Positions 52,467 through 62,527 of a stretch of DNA of 64,000 bases are shown piece after piece; positions within the stretch are counted from its first letter, which is position 1; each line of letters starts with the position of its first letter. The stretch is from assembly GCA_023212645.1 (NCBI GenBank), contig JALBYC010000011.1:124001-188000 (forward strand), read 5' to 3'. The notes below the pieces were generated by a model, which was not told the origin of the DNA, ran no database searches, and worked only from the letters and a program-made list of their open reading frames with translations. Position numbers and translations under genes: made by a program. This stretch comes from Farysia itapuensis. Lineage: Eukaryota; Basidiomycota; Ustilaginomycetes; Ustilaginales; Ustilaginaceae.

Positions 52467-53934
52467 CTAGACACCGCTGCCAGCCATACGCCTGGGCAGT
52501 AAGGTCGCAAATGTAAGATAACTCGTGTGTCCCTTCATCTGTTGACAAGCGATGTACGCGGATCAGTCTCCGAGATCTCGGTACTCGCGCCGTCGTCGCT
52601 GGGCTTACCTCAAAGTAGGGCCGTGAGAAGGTAGTCGCGGCACCCATCTCTTGCTCTTGCTGGATCTGCTGCTGCATGATTCGCGCCTGCTTCTTGGTTA
52701 CAGCTACCCCATCGTGCATCTTGCCCCGCTTTTCGCTGTCCAGCACAGCATCACTGGTGGATGCGCTTATCGCCCCCTGATCTATTTCGGGCGAGGGGCT
52801 TACCTTTCGCTTTTGTGGCGTCGACTCCATCATGGGACTCGCATCACCTGCCGACCTCTGCCCCCGTGCTCTCTCTATTTGTACCAGACGTCGTGCCTCC
52901 TTGCGTTTCTCAACAACGCGGATGCGTGAAATGGCATCGTCAATGCTCGGCTCCGGTCCCACTGCATTCAGACTCTCGTGCGTGCGAATCAGACTTTCAA
53001 ATGTCTCCACGTCAGTGAAGCCATGCTCGGTGAGGGCAGCGACTGTCTTGAGAACTTGCTCGATGCACGGCGAAAAGCAGCACACCCGTCCCACCGACTG
53101 GCGACGCAGCGCTTGCGTAGCGAACCCAACCGCTTCCCACGGTGCGGGCAGATCCAGAAAGATGGCATCCGCTGCATCCTGTAGGCCAAAGCCATCCTTG
53201 CAGACGTTGCGGTGGTTGAGCACAACTATCTTGTCCAGACCGTGTGCCGAAAACTCGGTACGCGCCTTTTCTGCGCGTTGCTGGTGGAATTCAAAACTCC
53301 AGAGTCGTCCATGTGATTCCGGTACGCGATCATCAGTTCTGATCTGTGCATCTGGCGGCTCTGCGGTGCTCTTTGCGCCTGACTCTGCATGATCCGAGTT
53401 GCTTTCATCCTCGTCTTCCAGATCGCGAGGCTGGCCACGACCAGACGATGCGTTTTGTTGCAGATGGTTCGGCAGTCCTCCCCAGCTTCTTGACACCTGT
53501 GCTCCATCGCTGTGACTCTTGTCTGTTCGTCCGACTGTGCGGGCAATCACATGACTGAAGCTGCCTGAACCAGTGCCTGCTTCAATCACCCTACTGCCGG
53601 GGCCCAAGTTAAGCTTCATCGAGATAAATGACATGTCGGGCGCATAAAGGATCTGAGTGCGGTGTGGTAGAGCCAGGGTCCACAGCTCCGGAGTGGGCCG
53701 CAGCAGATACACGTAACCTCTCTGATTCTTCGAGATCATCTTGCTCCCGTAAGGCATGCCCATCATGTCGTTGTGGGGGAAATGGCCAAACATGTTGGAC
53801 AGGTGCTCGCCTGGTGTCACAGTGAGCGGTATCGGAGTCTTGTCCCGCGAAGCAAAGATGATCACCAGATCGCCGGCCTGAATGTAGGCGTCATCCTGTC
53901 TCGAGCTATTGCGCGAACTAGATGCGTGCACCAT
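52467..53934 (-). CDS. TRM61: tRNA (adenine-58-N1)-methyltransferase catalytic subunit Trm61/Gcd14
   Basis: Exons 53934-52609 and 52538-52467 (70-nt intron, donor GTAAGC, acceptor AACAG) give 465 residues. The start is the first in-frame ATG. Conserved points: G-D-L-V-I-I-F near 21-27, the SAM-binding V-I-E-A-G-T-G-S-G-S-F near 116-126, and the downstream D-L-P-A-P-W. The last exon supplies the family ending M-K-G-H-T-S-Y-L-T-F-A, which confirms the splice. A roughly 60-residue acidic low-complexity insert (about 138-200) interrupts the methyltransferase fold, and a Lys/Gln/Glu-rich insert precedes the end. With Trm6 it makes m1A58 in tRNAs, essential for initiator tRNA stability in yeast. 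Confidence 0.94.
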
Positions 53935-54517
53935 CTCCCTCGAACTGTGTGTTGGTGTGGAGAATCGACCTTCTTCGCCTGCCAAGGAAAAAACGTCAAA
54001 AAAAGGATCGGGCAATATCCACACAAATCGGGCTTTTGTCGCTTCTACCGGACGAATGGAAGGATAGGCTCCGGCAACGGACCGCGCAAGCTATCGCAGG
54101 AAGAAAGCAAAAAAAAAAAAAAAGATCCTCAATCAAGAGCAGCAGCAGCAGTAGCACGCTTTGGCAGGCTCAGTGTGCGTGTCTCGATCTCTCCTCCTCG
54201 TCGCGATCACTCCCTTCAAATTCCAGCCAACCCCACACAAGATCCGCAGGCAAGCATTCCTCGGAAAATACAAAAGGCGCACTCTTCCACCTTGCGCCCT
54301 TTCCTTCCTGCTGCGCTGTCTCAAAGGGCCAAAGTCTTGGCCCCCGGCGACGTGCACCGTCTCTCGCACCTTCCATCCCCATCACGGGTGAAGGTGCGAC
54401 CGTTCAATATCATCTCTCCCTGGCTTTTGGTAGGGTAGACTGTGCAGTACGCCTTTGGATGAGCCTGTGTCTGGTCATCCCTGGCAACACTCTCTTGTGA
54501 AGTCAGTTGCGTCTCAG
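53935..54517. promoter_or_regulatory. Divergent promoter region TRM61 / PAS-GATA factor
   Basis: 583 bp between divergent genes with a 15-nt A run (54109-54123) and scattered splice-like signals. An acceptor-like GTCTCAG abuts the next gene's ATG at 54518, so the GATA gene may have an upstream exon. Nothing coding is convincingly seen. Confidence 0.45.
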
Positions 54518-57295
54518 ATGCTCGCAGATTCGGGTGAAAGCATGTCCTTTGACTTGTCATCTAGCAACACCGGTGGTCCTTCCCATCACACCGAGACGTC
54601 GCATCCAGATGAGGCGGCACTTGTAGCTGCCGCCGCTGCCATGGCCGCCGCTGCGCAAAGCCACGACATGTTTAAGCAAGAAGACGTCACCAACAATTTT
54701 GCGACACCCGACCTCAGCTCCTACTTTCTTGCCGCAGCAGCAGCTTCAGTACAGTCACAACAGCTCCGTCAGCAAGCAAAGACGGAGGATGTAGACACGT
54801 TGCAAATTTCGCACACCAGCGGTGCACCTGACAACGAAACTGCTGAGGTCAAAGCAATGGTCTACGACCAATGTCGAAAGTACACCGATGAACGCTCGCC
54901 ATGTCCTATCGATGTCGCGTCGAGATGCATTGGTGGATTCGAGAGCTTTGCAGAGACGCTCTCCAATTCCAACGACGCCAAATCGCACTTCGAGGCTTTG
55001 CCTCTGTCCAAAGACACTGTCGATCTTGGCAAAACACGATGTTACTGGGCTTTACTCTCCGCTGATCACTCCAACAGCTCCGGACCGACGGGGGACCAGC
55101 TCGACTTTGTCTATCTGGACCCAGTTCTGCAACAGCATTTGGGGAAGCAAGCAGAGTCTATGATTGGCTCAAACTTTTTCGACTTTGTTGATCCTGAAGA
55201 ATGCGATCGGGTTCGTGACGATATGCGCAACGTGGTCGAAAGTCGCACTCTCTTTGGCAGTGTGACGCGTTGCCGATACTCGCGTGTGCCCCGCATCCGC
55301 GAGCTCTTGGGTGCTGTCAATCCGCCCCGAGACCCAGAAGCGCATCGCTATGTCGAGGACGACAACTTTGTAGCCATCGACATTGTCATCAACTGGATTG
55401 GCGACGGCATGGTTCTGTGCTTCTTCCACGCCATTATCGACAAAGGCACCGAGGACAATGACGAAGACAACAAGTCGGACTGGACAAACTGGTGCGGGAC
55501 ACCCGAGTCTACCTTCACTCTGCCACAGTGCGATCTCATGTGGAAAAAGATCAGGCAAACTCCACGTGAGACTGTCCCCGACAGTGGGCCAGTTCATGTC
55601 TTTCAGGTAATTGAAGCTGGCGGTCAGGGTCGAGTGCTATTCAGTTGGCCACCGCCACGCCTCTTTCCTCGCGGCACGGACGACAAGCTGGTCTCACAGT
55701 CGGACACTACCGAGTTTCAAGATGGCTCCTACTTTGCCGACGATTTCGCTCGTCTAGCTCAAGGCGTGTCGATCACTCCTGGTTCATCCTCGCTCTCCGA
55801 CGCCAATACAAGCTGTACGCGCCGATTTCGTGCCAAACATACGCTCACCACTGAAGGCAAAGTCCGCAGCATCGAGAGTGTACTGATTCCCTACGGCGGC
55901 GTTATTCTGGCCTGCTTCCACACGACCTTCCAGCAACAGCTTCCGATTCCCGATCCTCGCTTGGTCGAACAGGCTAGACTCACCTTGCAGGCTCAAGCGG
56001 AGCGTCGCAAGCCCGAAGACGCCCAAGAAGCGACGTCGAACAAACGTGCACGGCTGGAAGATTCTGTCACCGACGTCACAAGCGGGTCGGACGATGTGGC
56101 CTCCGTCTCGTCTGGAACCGCTGCGACACTATTGGAGCACAGTCCACAGGCACAAGGGCAAGATCATGCGCCTGCTAAGTTCGACAGCATCACACAAGTT
56201 CAAGGGCCATCCATGCCTTACAATTCAAATGCAAATTCAGTAAGCAGCTCGCTGAACAGCAAGACTGTATTCGGAAACGGCGCCCGGAACAACGGCACAC
56301 ATGGGCACAGTGCGTCAATGAACCTCTTGAGTGACTCCACCGATCTTGGGGGTAATGTCAACACTCTTGCCACTGTTGCTGCTGCGGCTGCTGCGCAAAA
56401 TAAGAGCTGCACAGGGTGCGGCAAGATCAACAGTCCCGAATGGCGACGTGGTCCCACGGGTCACAAGACACTGTGCAATGCGTGCGGATTGCGATATGCA
56501 CGCTCGCTGTCACGCCGGAAGAAAAAGAAGGGCAAGGATGGCGCCATAGAGTTCATCGAGCCTACTGGTGATCCTACTGTTGTCCCAAAGAGTCGGGGTG
56601 GAGGTGGCGGAAGTCTTCCCGGTGTTCATCGAAAGAACAGCAAGAAACGCAAGCAGGACGGCGAGGTGAGGACGGGAAGCTCAGTGTCGAGCTCGACAAC
56701 TACCTCACCGACTCCTTCCAACAAAGTCAATGGTCAGCCTTCCTCTGCATCGGCCAAGTCGATGACCAATGGTACCCACTCCCACACGGGCACAAATGGA
56801 GTCGCACGCCGGCCGAACAACCTTGCCAACGAAGGCTCCGATGCAGCTTCAGCTGCTGCTGTGTCTCGAGCGCTGAGTGCCATGGCGCAAGCTTCTTCCG
56901 ATCCTCTTGCTCTGCCCGTCTCGGCTGCTATTAACAAAGCTATCGCTGCTATCAAGGAGGCAAACGGTGATGCTGGCGACCCGATGAAGGGTCTGCTTAC
57001 CTCACAGAGCTTGTCAGACAACATGGACGTGAGCTCCGCTTACAACAATGTTAATAACGAACTGGCCTCAGCTGCTCCGCCGCTCAACCCTGACGTCAGT
57101 GAAGCTGCACTCCAGAACATGGGCGCTTCCGTCTCCGAAGCTTTGTACAACCAGCTTGTACAGTCCGGTATCCCGCTGCCCAAGGCAGGTGATGCGGATG
57201 ACGCGACTCCCATCCTTTCCGCCGACATACTGCAGGCTGCTGCGCAAGCTGCTGTGGCCCACGGGATCAAACCGGACGACACTCCTACCGAATAG
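54518..57295 (+). CDS. GATA-type zinc-finger factor with PAS-like region (WC-2-like)
   Basis: 925 residues from the ATG at 54518 (a second in-frame ATG is at 54542). An Ala-rich and Gln-rich N-terminus leads to a PAS-like fold at about 175-250 ([24 protein letters not shown]). A second beta-rich stretch near 430-480 may be another PAS-related unit. A single GATA finger starts at C631 (C-x2-C, then [17 protein letters not shown]), followed by a basic tail R-R-K-K-K-K-G. PAS plus one C-terminal GATA finger is the white-collar-2 plan (blue-light partner of WC-1). The finger's R-Y-A-R-S ending also resembles Cryptococcus Gat201-like factors, so the exact ortholog is open. A long Ser/Ala-rich region closes the protein. 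Confidence 0.85.
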   Translation: MLADSGESMSFDLSSSNTGGPSHHTETSHPDEAALVAAAAAMAAAAQSHDMFKQEDVTNNFATPDLSSYFLAAAAASVQSQQLRQQAKTEDVDTLQISHTSGAPDNETAEVKAMVYDQCRKYTDERSPCPIDVASRCIGGFESFAETLSNSNDAKSHFEALPLSKDTVDLGKTRCYWALLSADHSNSSGPTGDQLDFVYLDPVLQQHLGKQAESMIGSNFFDFVDPEECDRVRDDMRNVVESRTLFGSVTRCRYSRVPRIRELLGAVNPPRDPEAHRYVEDDNFVAIDIVINWIGDGMVLCFFHAIIDKGTEDNDEDNKSDWTNWCGTPESTFTLPQCDLMWKKIRQTPRETVPDSGPVHVFQVIEAGGQGRVLFSWPPPRLFPRGTDDKLVSQSDTTEFQDGSYFADDFARLAQGVSITPGSSSLSDANTSCTRRFRAKHTLTTEGKVRSIESVLIPYGGVILACFHTTFQQQLPIPDPRLVEQARLTLQAQAERRKPEDAQEATSNKRARLEDSVTDVTSGSDDVASVSSGTAATLLEHSPQAQGQDHAPAKFDSITQVQGPSMPYNSNANSVSSSLNSKTVFGNGARNNGTHGHSASMNLLSDSTDLGGNVNTLATVAAAAAAQNKSCTGCGKINSPEWRRGPTGHKTLCNACGLRYARSLSRRKKKKGKDGAIEFIEPTGDPTVVPKSRGGGGGSLPGVHRKNSKKRKQDGEVRTGSSVSSSTTTSPTPSNKVNGQPSSASAKSMTNGTHSHTGTNGVARRPNNLANEGSDAASAAAVSRALSAMAQASSDPLALPVSAAINKAIAAIKEANGDAGDPMKGLLTSQSLSDNMDVSSAYNNVNNELASAAPPLNPDVSEAALQNMGASVSEALYNQLVQSGIPLPKAGDADDATPILSADILQAAAQAAVAHGIKPDDTPTE

Positions 57296-57733
57296 GGCCG
57301 CTACCACTGCCCACTTCCAAAAAGTTCACCCGTTGACCAAAACGGTGTGTCTCACACACACAGTACCAGGCGCTCGAACATTCGAGCACCACTACCCTGT
57401 ATACTACCTATCAAAACACGCTTCGTTCGAGCCGTTTCGTCTCTTTCGTTCGATGTACTTTTACTCCCAGATGCAGGCCGACAATAGGTAAGCTGACCTC
57501 TGTACTACCATACCTTTCTTGATCACGAGACACATACAAGTGCGTTGGGATTCGGTCAGCTTTTGAAGATTGCGGCGAGATTGCTGAGCGTGAGGTACGA
57601 ATACAGGACGATGCTGAGAAAGGTGACGCTATAAGGAGAGAGCAGGACACAAATTGTTCACGAGACAGCGGAGGGAGTGCACCACGAATTGTTCTTGTAA
57701 GCGACCAGCCGAGTGAGGGGCGGGACGGGGGTG
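57296..57733. other. Convergent 3' region, PAS-GATA factor / kinesin-7
   Basis: 438 bp between converging genes, holding both 3' UTRs. On the minus strand 57640-57566 reads as a hydrophobic segment (F-L-S-I-V-L-Y-S-Y-L-T-L-S-N-L) ending in a stop, preceded by a TATAG acceptor-like site. No start or plausible first exon could be placed, so it is not called as a gene. Confidence 0.4.
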
Positions 57734-60700
57734 CTAGATGTAGTGGGATGAAGTGTTTGTGGCTCGACGTTTTGTCGGCGTGTCTTGCGACGCGGTGATG
57801 GGTGAATCGAAGCAGAACTTGTTCTTGATGTTCGTCTCGACCCTTGGACTAGCGTTGAGCAGTTGGAGGTCCATTTCGATAGTCTTGCGCGGTTTTCGCT
57901 TCGAGGGGGATGTCATCAACCGGGATGAAGGGCTGGTCGTGAGCGACTCTGACGTTGGCAGGGGGAGCGGAGTGGGCATCCCCGCTGTGCCGGACCATGT
58001 ACTGGCGGTGAAGTCAAGCTTCTTATGCGGCGAGCCGGTAGAAATTGGCGGTCGGTTGTACGAATGGGCCCCGTAGTATGGCTCCGCTCTCGGGGTGGCC
58101 GCTAGATTGAGATGCGTCGTTCGAGGCAGCGAGCCGTGCACTCGGCTAGTGTGGTCATCATCGGCTGCGAACTTGTCGAGCAGCGCTTTTCGCCGAACAG
58201 GTGGCGAGTCGTATGAGTTGTTATTGAGCTCGCTAAGCGCTGTCTCTTGCGCAGGCTTGTCCGAGGGAACAGCAGTCTGTGCTCCATTGCCACCGTTGTT
58301 GTTCACGAGCTGCTTGATAAGCTGTGCTTGGGCGTGCATCTGCGTCTTCCAAGACGCCACTGACTTTTCTAGGTCGGCCATGATGGCACGCTGCGAGTTG
58401 ATGACGGCATTGAGGCGTTCGATTTCCTCTTTCTCAGCCTTGCTGCTGCTGGCATTGAGAGCGAGGTTGGATCGGCTGGTGTCAAAAGTAGCTCGGTGTC
58501 CGAGCAGCACGCTTCGAGTGGCAAGCGCTGCTTGCGATGGCGACGCAGACGGCGATCCAAACACGTCGACGGAGTCAACAGCCGGTTGGTATCGGCGATA
58601 CTCTTTCACTGAGCCTGCTCGTGAGTGGCCCTTGCCGGCATCCAAGGGGGTAGAAGGTGCACTACTCATAACCTTTGTATCGCTGAGTCGAGACACGGCG
58701 AAGCCTTTCATGAGCGATACTGGCGATTCGGCCGTCTTCGCAGGTAGTTGAGCAGCCTTTTCCCGCTCAGTCAACAGCTGCTTCTCCAACTCAGCTATTT
58801 TGGCGTCCTTCTGTCCTACGCTGCTTTGCAGTGATGACATCGCTTCCAGGGATTCCTCGTACTTGGCGGAAGATTCACGAAGAGCTTTCAGCTCGGTTTG
58901 AACCGCGGTGTTGTCTTGTTGGGTCTGACTGAGCTGATCGCGAAGCGAGAGGATTTCTTGGTCTAGCTTGGCTGCCGCTGAGTCCGAGGCTGCTTCTTTG
59001 TCCGACAAGATTTGTTTCGCCAAGACCAGCTCATTCTGCAGCTTGTCCACGGTCTCAGCCTGCTCCTTTGCTTGCTGAAGCAGACTATTACGGGCAGCTG
59101 CAGTACGAGTCGACTCGTCCGCGGTAGATGCTAAGGTCGCTTTTGTCGCTTTGAGCTCGGACAACGCGTCTTGATGTGCTGCTTGAGCCTGCGTCAGGCG
59201 GGTCTGAATCTCGCGCTTCTCGGTTACCTCCAGCTCGTGTGCGTGTTTGGCCTCCGCCAGCTGTGACTCGGACACGGATTTCTGTTGATCAAGCAGCGAC
59301 TGTAGTGCTAGCTTAGCCGAAGTCTCCGCCGCTTGAGCTTCCTTGGCCTCTGCTATCTGCGCTTCGAGCTTTGCCTGGACTTGACTGAGCTGGGTTTGCA
59401 ACTCAAGCTTCGCTGCTGTGTCCATCTGGTGCGCGGATGTAGCATGACTTAGCTGCAACTCGAGCGTGGTTTTGACCTGAGCAAGTTGTGCTTCCAGCTC
59501 GAGCTTGACCGCTGTGTTTGACTCGAGCGATTGTTTCATCTCGACTAGCTGCGCTTCGAGCGTCGTCTTGACCTGAGCAAGCTGTGTCTCTACTTCCGCT
59601 TTAGTCGTTCTTTCGAGCTCGTGAGCTTGACGAGCTTCTGCCAGCTGCGCCTCGAGCGCAGCTGTTTGCGCTTTCAGCTCTAGCTTGGACGCTGTCTGTG
59701 ACTCATGTGCTTGCTTGACATCTGCAAGTTGTGCCTCGAGTGACGTGGTCACTTCAGCGAGCTTCTGTTCCAGATCGAGCTTAATGCCTTCGAGCTCAGC
59801 TTCTTTCTCCTTGAGCTGCACTGCAAGGGCATTTATGTGTGTATGCATGGCTTTCTCTTGTTCATCCGCCCGCGATTGGGCCTCAAGGTGACGAGCTTGA
59901 CTGCTCTCCAGCTCAGCCAGGAGCGCAGCTCGCTGCTCGAGCGCGGTTTGCTGATCGCGCTCCGCTGCTTTGCGTGCTTCGTCGCGCTCTTGTCGGACCT
60001 GGTCGCACGCAAGTTCAGCTTTGTCGAGCTGCTCCTCGTTGAGTCGGATAGCTTCTCGGAGCTCGCCTTGGGCAGCGTCGCGTGCCGCCAGCTCGGCTTC
60101 GTGCGCATCCGCGAGCTTTTGATGCAGCTCAAGCTGTTGTCGCAATTGCTTGCGCAAAGACGCCAGCTGTGCTTCCAGCTCGAACGGTTTCGCGCCACTC
60201 AACGTGCCTGCTTCAACCGTTGCAGCGTTGACGTTGGGTGTGGTGCTGAAGAGGACGTTGAAATCACTCATGCGTGGTCCTCGTCGCATCAGAGCTGGTA
60301 CGTGGGCTGTACGTCGTCGAATCGGAGTTCCTGGAGCTCCAGCCGACTCTAACGCTTCCGCTGCTGCTACTGGATCATTCTCTCTCGCCACACTGTGCGA
60401 CGTCAGAATCAGTCTGGTGAGATGGTCTATTTGCGACCTGAGGTCTGAACGTTTCTTCTCCATATCCGAGACTTGTTGTTCAGCCAGCTGTGTTTCCTGC
60501 TTCAGTTCATCGAGTCGCTGTTGTGCCAGCTCGGAATCGGCGGACGATTCTCCAGCCGCGTCGGTGATTGTGCTCAGATCTGGAAGGTGGGAGTTGTTGG
60601 CTTCAAGTCGGGCGCGCAGGGCGTCGAGTTCCTTGCGGTATTTCTGCAAGAGCGCCTTGTCGTCCATGTTGACGCCCTTCTTAGCAGTTGTGACGACGAG

Positions 60701-62023
60701 TTTGCATCGTTTGCCGAATTTGAGCGTCGAGAGTGTTTCGTTCGCGTGCTCCAGGTCTGGGCTTAGTGTACAGATGACGGCGATGCGTGCGTTGCCCGCA
60801 AGCGACGTTTGGAGAATGCGGGTGAGTTTTGAGTCACGGTAGGGGATGTGGGCGTCTCCCGAATCGCACGGCTCGGTCAATTTACCAATCACCGTTCCGA
60901 GGGTTAGGAGCGATTTGTTAATGAACGCCCCCTCTTTGCGTCGTTCGGCTTGGCTGGCTGCTCGTTCTGATCCCGCCAGGTCGATGAGGTTGAGTTGGCT
61001 CACGCGAACTTCTTTGCCACCGGCTGCTTCGGTAGCCTTGGATCTGGACTCGATAGTAAGTTGAAACACGCAATGGGATCGAGAACTGCGCTCGTTCCAG
61101 TCAGTTGCACCTACATGACGTTCTTCTTGACCTCGATGAATCAGATCCAGCACGGTCTCGGCATCGGTGACAATCTCTTCCCTTAGCCCTGTGATGACCA
61201 CGCGATTCTGTTTCTGGTCTTCAATAATGCGAAGTACCGAAGACTGAGATTGACCGGCGGCGTGACTCGACCCTCCCTTGATGGGCGATGCTGGACGCTC
61301 CGTTGTCTGCAGTGAGGACAAGCTAGCCGTCGGAGGTAGTGGCGCTAGCAAATCTTTGAGCGTCTCGTTGTAGATTTCCAGATAGCTGACTCGCAGCAGA
61401 AACTCTCGCTCGGGCTCGTTTCGGATGCCAGCAAACACTTGCTGCACAGCTCGTGGTATTACGCCGGGCTCCGAGGGCGATCCAGACATGGTGTGCGTTT
61501 TCCCACTTCCCGTCTGACCATACGCGAATACAGTCCCGTTGTAGCCCTCAACGGCAGCTTTGACCACGGGACTGATGTGCGAGTTGTACATGTCATCGGT
61601 GTCCTCGCCCTCGCAAACGAGTTTGTCAAACTGAAAGTTGTATGTCGAGGTGGATGAGGAGGGGTCATCTTGGTCTAGATCATGTGTGCTGAGTAACGTT
61701 GGTAGAGATGCACCAGCGCGTTCGGACGAGGTTGTACGTTTGGCAATTGCTGGATGTAAATCTGTAGGGATGATCTGATTCTTGAGCTTGTCGCAGCTCC
61801 AGATGTCCTCTTTGTCAGAATGGTCGGATCGAGAAGGACGCATTCGGACGCAAACGACGACATTCTGACGGTTTTCGGAGCTCGAGGCCTCCGGGACTGC
61901 TGCGGCTGGGTATATGGTGGAGATGGATGTATCGCCGGCTGTGTGGGATGGGGCAATGATGCTTGGACGCTTCGCAAAGGGCGATGATTTGGCCAAAGAG
62001 CCCATCTTGGCTTTCTTTGACAT
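57734..62023 (-). CDS. Kinesin-7 (CENP-E/Kip2-type) motor with N-terminal motor domain
   Basis: 1429 residues, single exon, ATG at 62021-62023. The motor spans about 51-445: V-V-V-C-V-R-M-R-P, P-loop G-Q-T-G-S-G-K-T near 170, switch I N-E-R-S-S-R-S-H, switch II D-L-A-G-S-E, and the neck after L-K-F-G. The residues R-M-R-P and the neck style favour kinesin-7. A long coiled coil (about 455-1090) contains degenerate tandem units built on L-E-A-Q-L-A-x-x-K with period near 28-35 residues (nt 59200-59800). The tail is Ser/Pro-rich with a basic patch (S-K-R-K-P-R-K). Basidiomycete kinesin-7 members act in microtubule plus-end and mitotic functions; the precise role is not readable here. Confidence 0.93.
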   Translation of the reverse strand: MSKKAKMGSLAKSSPFAKRPSIIAPSHTAGDTSISTIYPAAAVPEASSSENRQNVVVCVRMRPSRSDHSDKEDIWSCDKLKNQIIPTDLHPAIAKRTTSSERAGASLPTLLSTHDLDQDDPSSSTSTYNFQFDKLVCEGEDTDDMYNSHISPVVKAAVEGYNGTVFAYGQTGSGKTHTMSGSPSEPGVIPRAVQQVFAGIRNEPEREFLLRVSYLEIYNETLKDLLAPLPPTASLSSLQTTERPASPIKGGSSHAAGQSQSSVLRIIEDQKQNRVVITGLREEIVTDAETVLDLIHRGQEERHVGATDWNERSSRSHCVFQLTIESRSKATEAAGGKEVRVSQLNLIDLAGSERAASQAERRKEGAFINKSLLTLGTVIGKLTEPCDSGDAHIPYRDSKLTRILQTSLAGNARIAVICTLSPDLEHANETLSTLKFGKRCKLVVTTAKKGVNMDDKALLQKYRKELDALRARLEANNSHLPDLSTITDAAGESSADSELAQQRLDELKQETQLAEQQVSDMEKKRSDLRSQIDHLTRLILTSHSVARENDPVAAAEALESAGAPGTPIRRRTAHVPALMRRGPRMSDFNVLFSTTPNVNAATVEAGTLSGAKPFELEAQLASLRKQLRQQLELHQKLADAHEAELAARDAAQGELREAIRLNEEQLDKAELACDQVRQERDEARKAAERDQQTALEQRAALLAELESSQARHLEAQSRADEQEKAMHTHINALAVQLKEKEAELEGIKLDLEQKLAEVTTSLEAQLADVKQAHESQTASKLELKAQTAALEAQLAEARQAHELERTTKAEVETQLAQVKTTLEAQLVEMKQSLESNTAVKLELEAQLAQVKTTLELQLSHATSAHQMDTAAKLELQTQLSQVQAKLEAQIAEAKEAQAAETSAKLALQSLLDQQKSVSESQLAEAKHAHELEVTEKREIQTRLTQAQAAHQDALSELKATKATLASTADESTRTAAARNSLLQQAKEQAETVDKLQNELVLAKQILSDKEAASDSAAAKLDQEILSLRDQLSQTQQDNTAVQTELKALRESSAKYEESLEAMSSLQSSVGQKDAKIAELEKQLLTEREKAAQLPAKTAESPVSLMKGFAVSRLSDTKVMSSAPSTPLDAGKGHSRAGSVKEYRRYQPAVDSVDVFGSPSASPSQAALATRSVLLGHRATFDTSRSNLALNASSSKAEKEEIERLNAVINSQRAIMADLEKSVASWKTQMHAQAQLIKQLVNNNGGNGAQTAVPSDKPAQETALSELNNNSYDSPPVRRKALLDKFAADDDHTSRVHGSLPRTTHLNLAATPRAEPYYGAHSYNRPPISTGSPHKKLDFTASTWSGTAGMPTPLPLPTSESLTTSPSSRLMTSPSKRKPRKTIEMDLQLLNASPRVETNIKNKFCFDSPITASQDTPTKRRATNTSSHYI

Positions 62024-62527
62024 CTTGAAGGCGAGCGCTGATGGGTGACAATGGGTGTCTCGCTAGGATGGCATTGAAAGTGGAGGACGATGAGCAAGGA
62101 TGGGTGGTACTAGCAAGCGCACTAACCAGCGTCGAGACACTCGAGCGCGCAATTTGACATTTTTGAGTTTCCGAGTTGTTGATGTGTTGAACGACATTCT
62201 ACCTCACGCGTCCTGGTCCAACACCATCTATCACGTGGCACCAACACTTCTCTCCTATGCGTTCATTCCTCAATGACAGTCAGAGTGAACTCAGAAGCTA
62301 CGAGATTGTTCCTGCTGGGTCAAACAGGCCTCGTTTAGATACTTGGTGGGAGCAGAAGAGAAGGGAGCTCTGCTTCACGTGACGCAACGCGCTCAAAAGC
62401 CACGTAGTCGAAAGTGTTAAATTCTACTTTTTCGGTTGAGCGAGCCGTGTTTCATTGAGTGTTGGTCTCTGCCGTTGTCGGTTGCCAGATCCTCCTTCAT
62501 CGTCTTCAACACTCAGAGACGAGCACG
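62024..62527. promoter_or_regulatory. Divergent promoter region kinesin-7 / formin
   Basis: 504 bp between divergent genes. Two CACGTG boxes occur (62232-62237 and 62375-62380, the latter as TCACGTGACGC), with an A/T-rich stretch near 62415-62435. No coding region is seen. Confidence 0.5.

Noticed and set aside
57566..57720. Minus-strand hydrophobic open segment ending in a stop, with a TATAG acceptor-like site, resembling the last exon of a small membrane protein
   Set aside because: The putative preceding intron would be only about 30 nt with no branch site, and no start codon or first exon fits between it and the kinesin stop.
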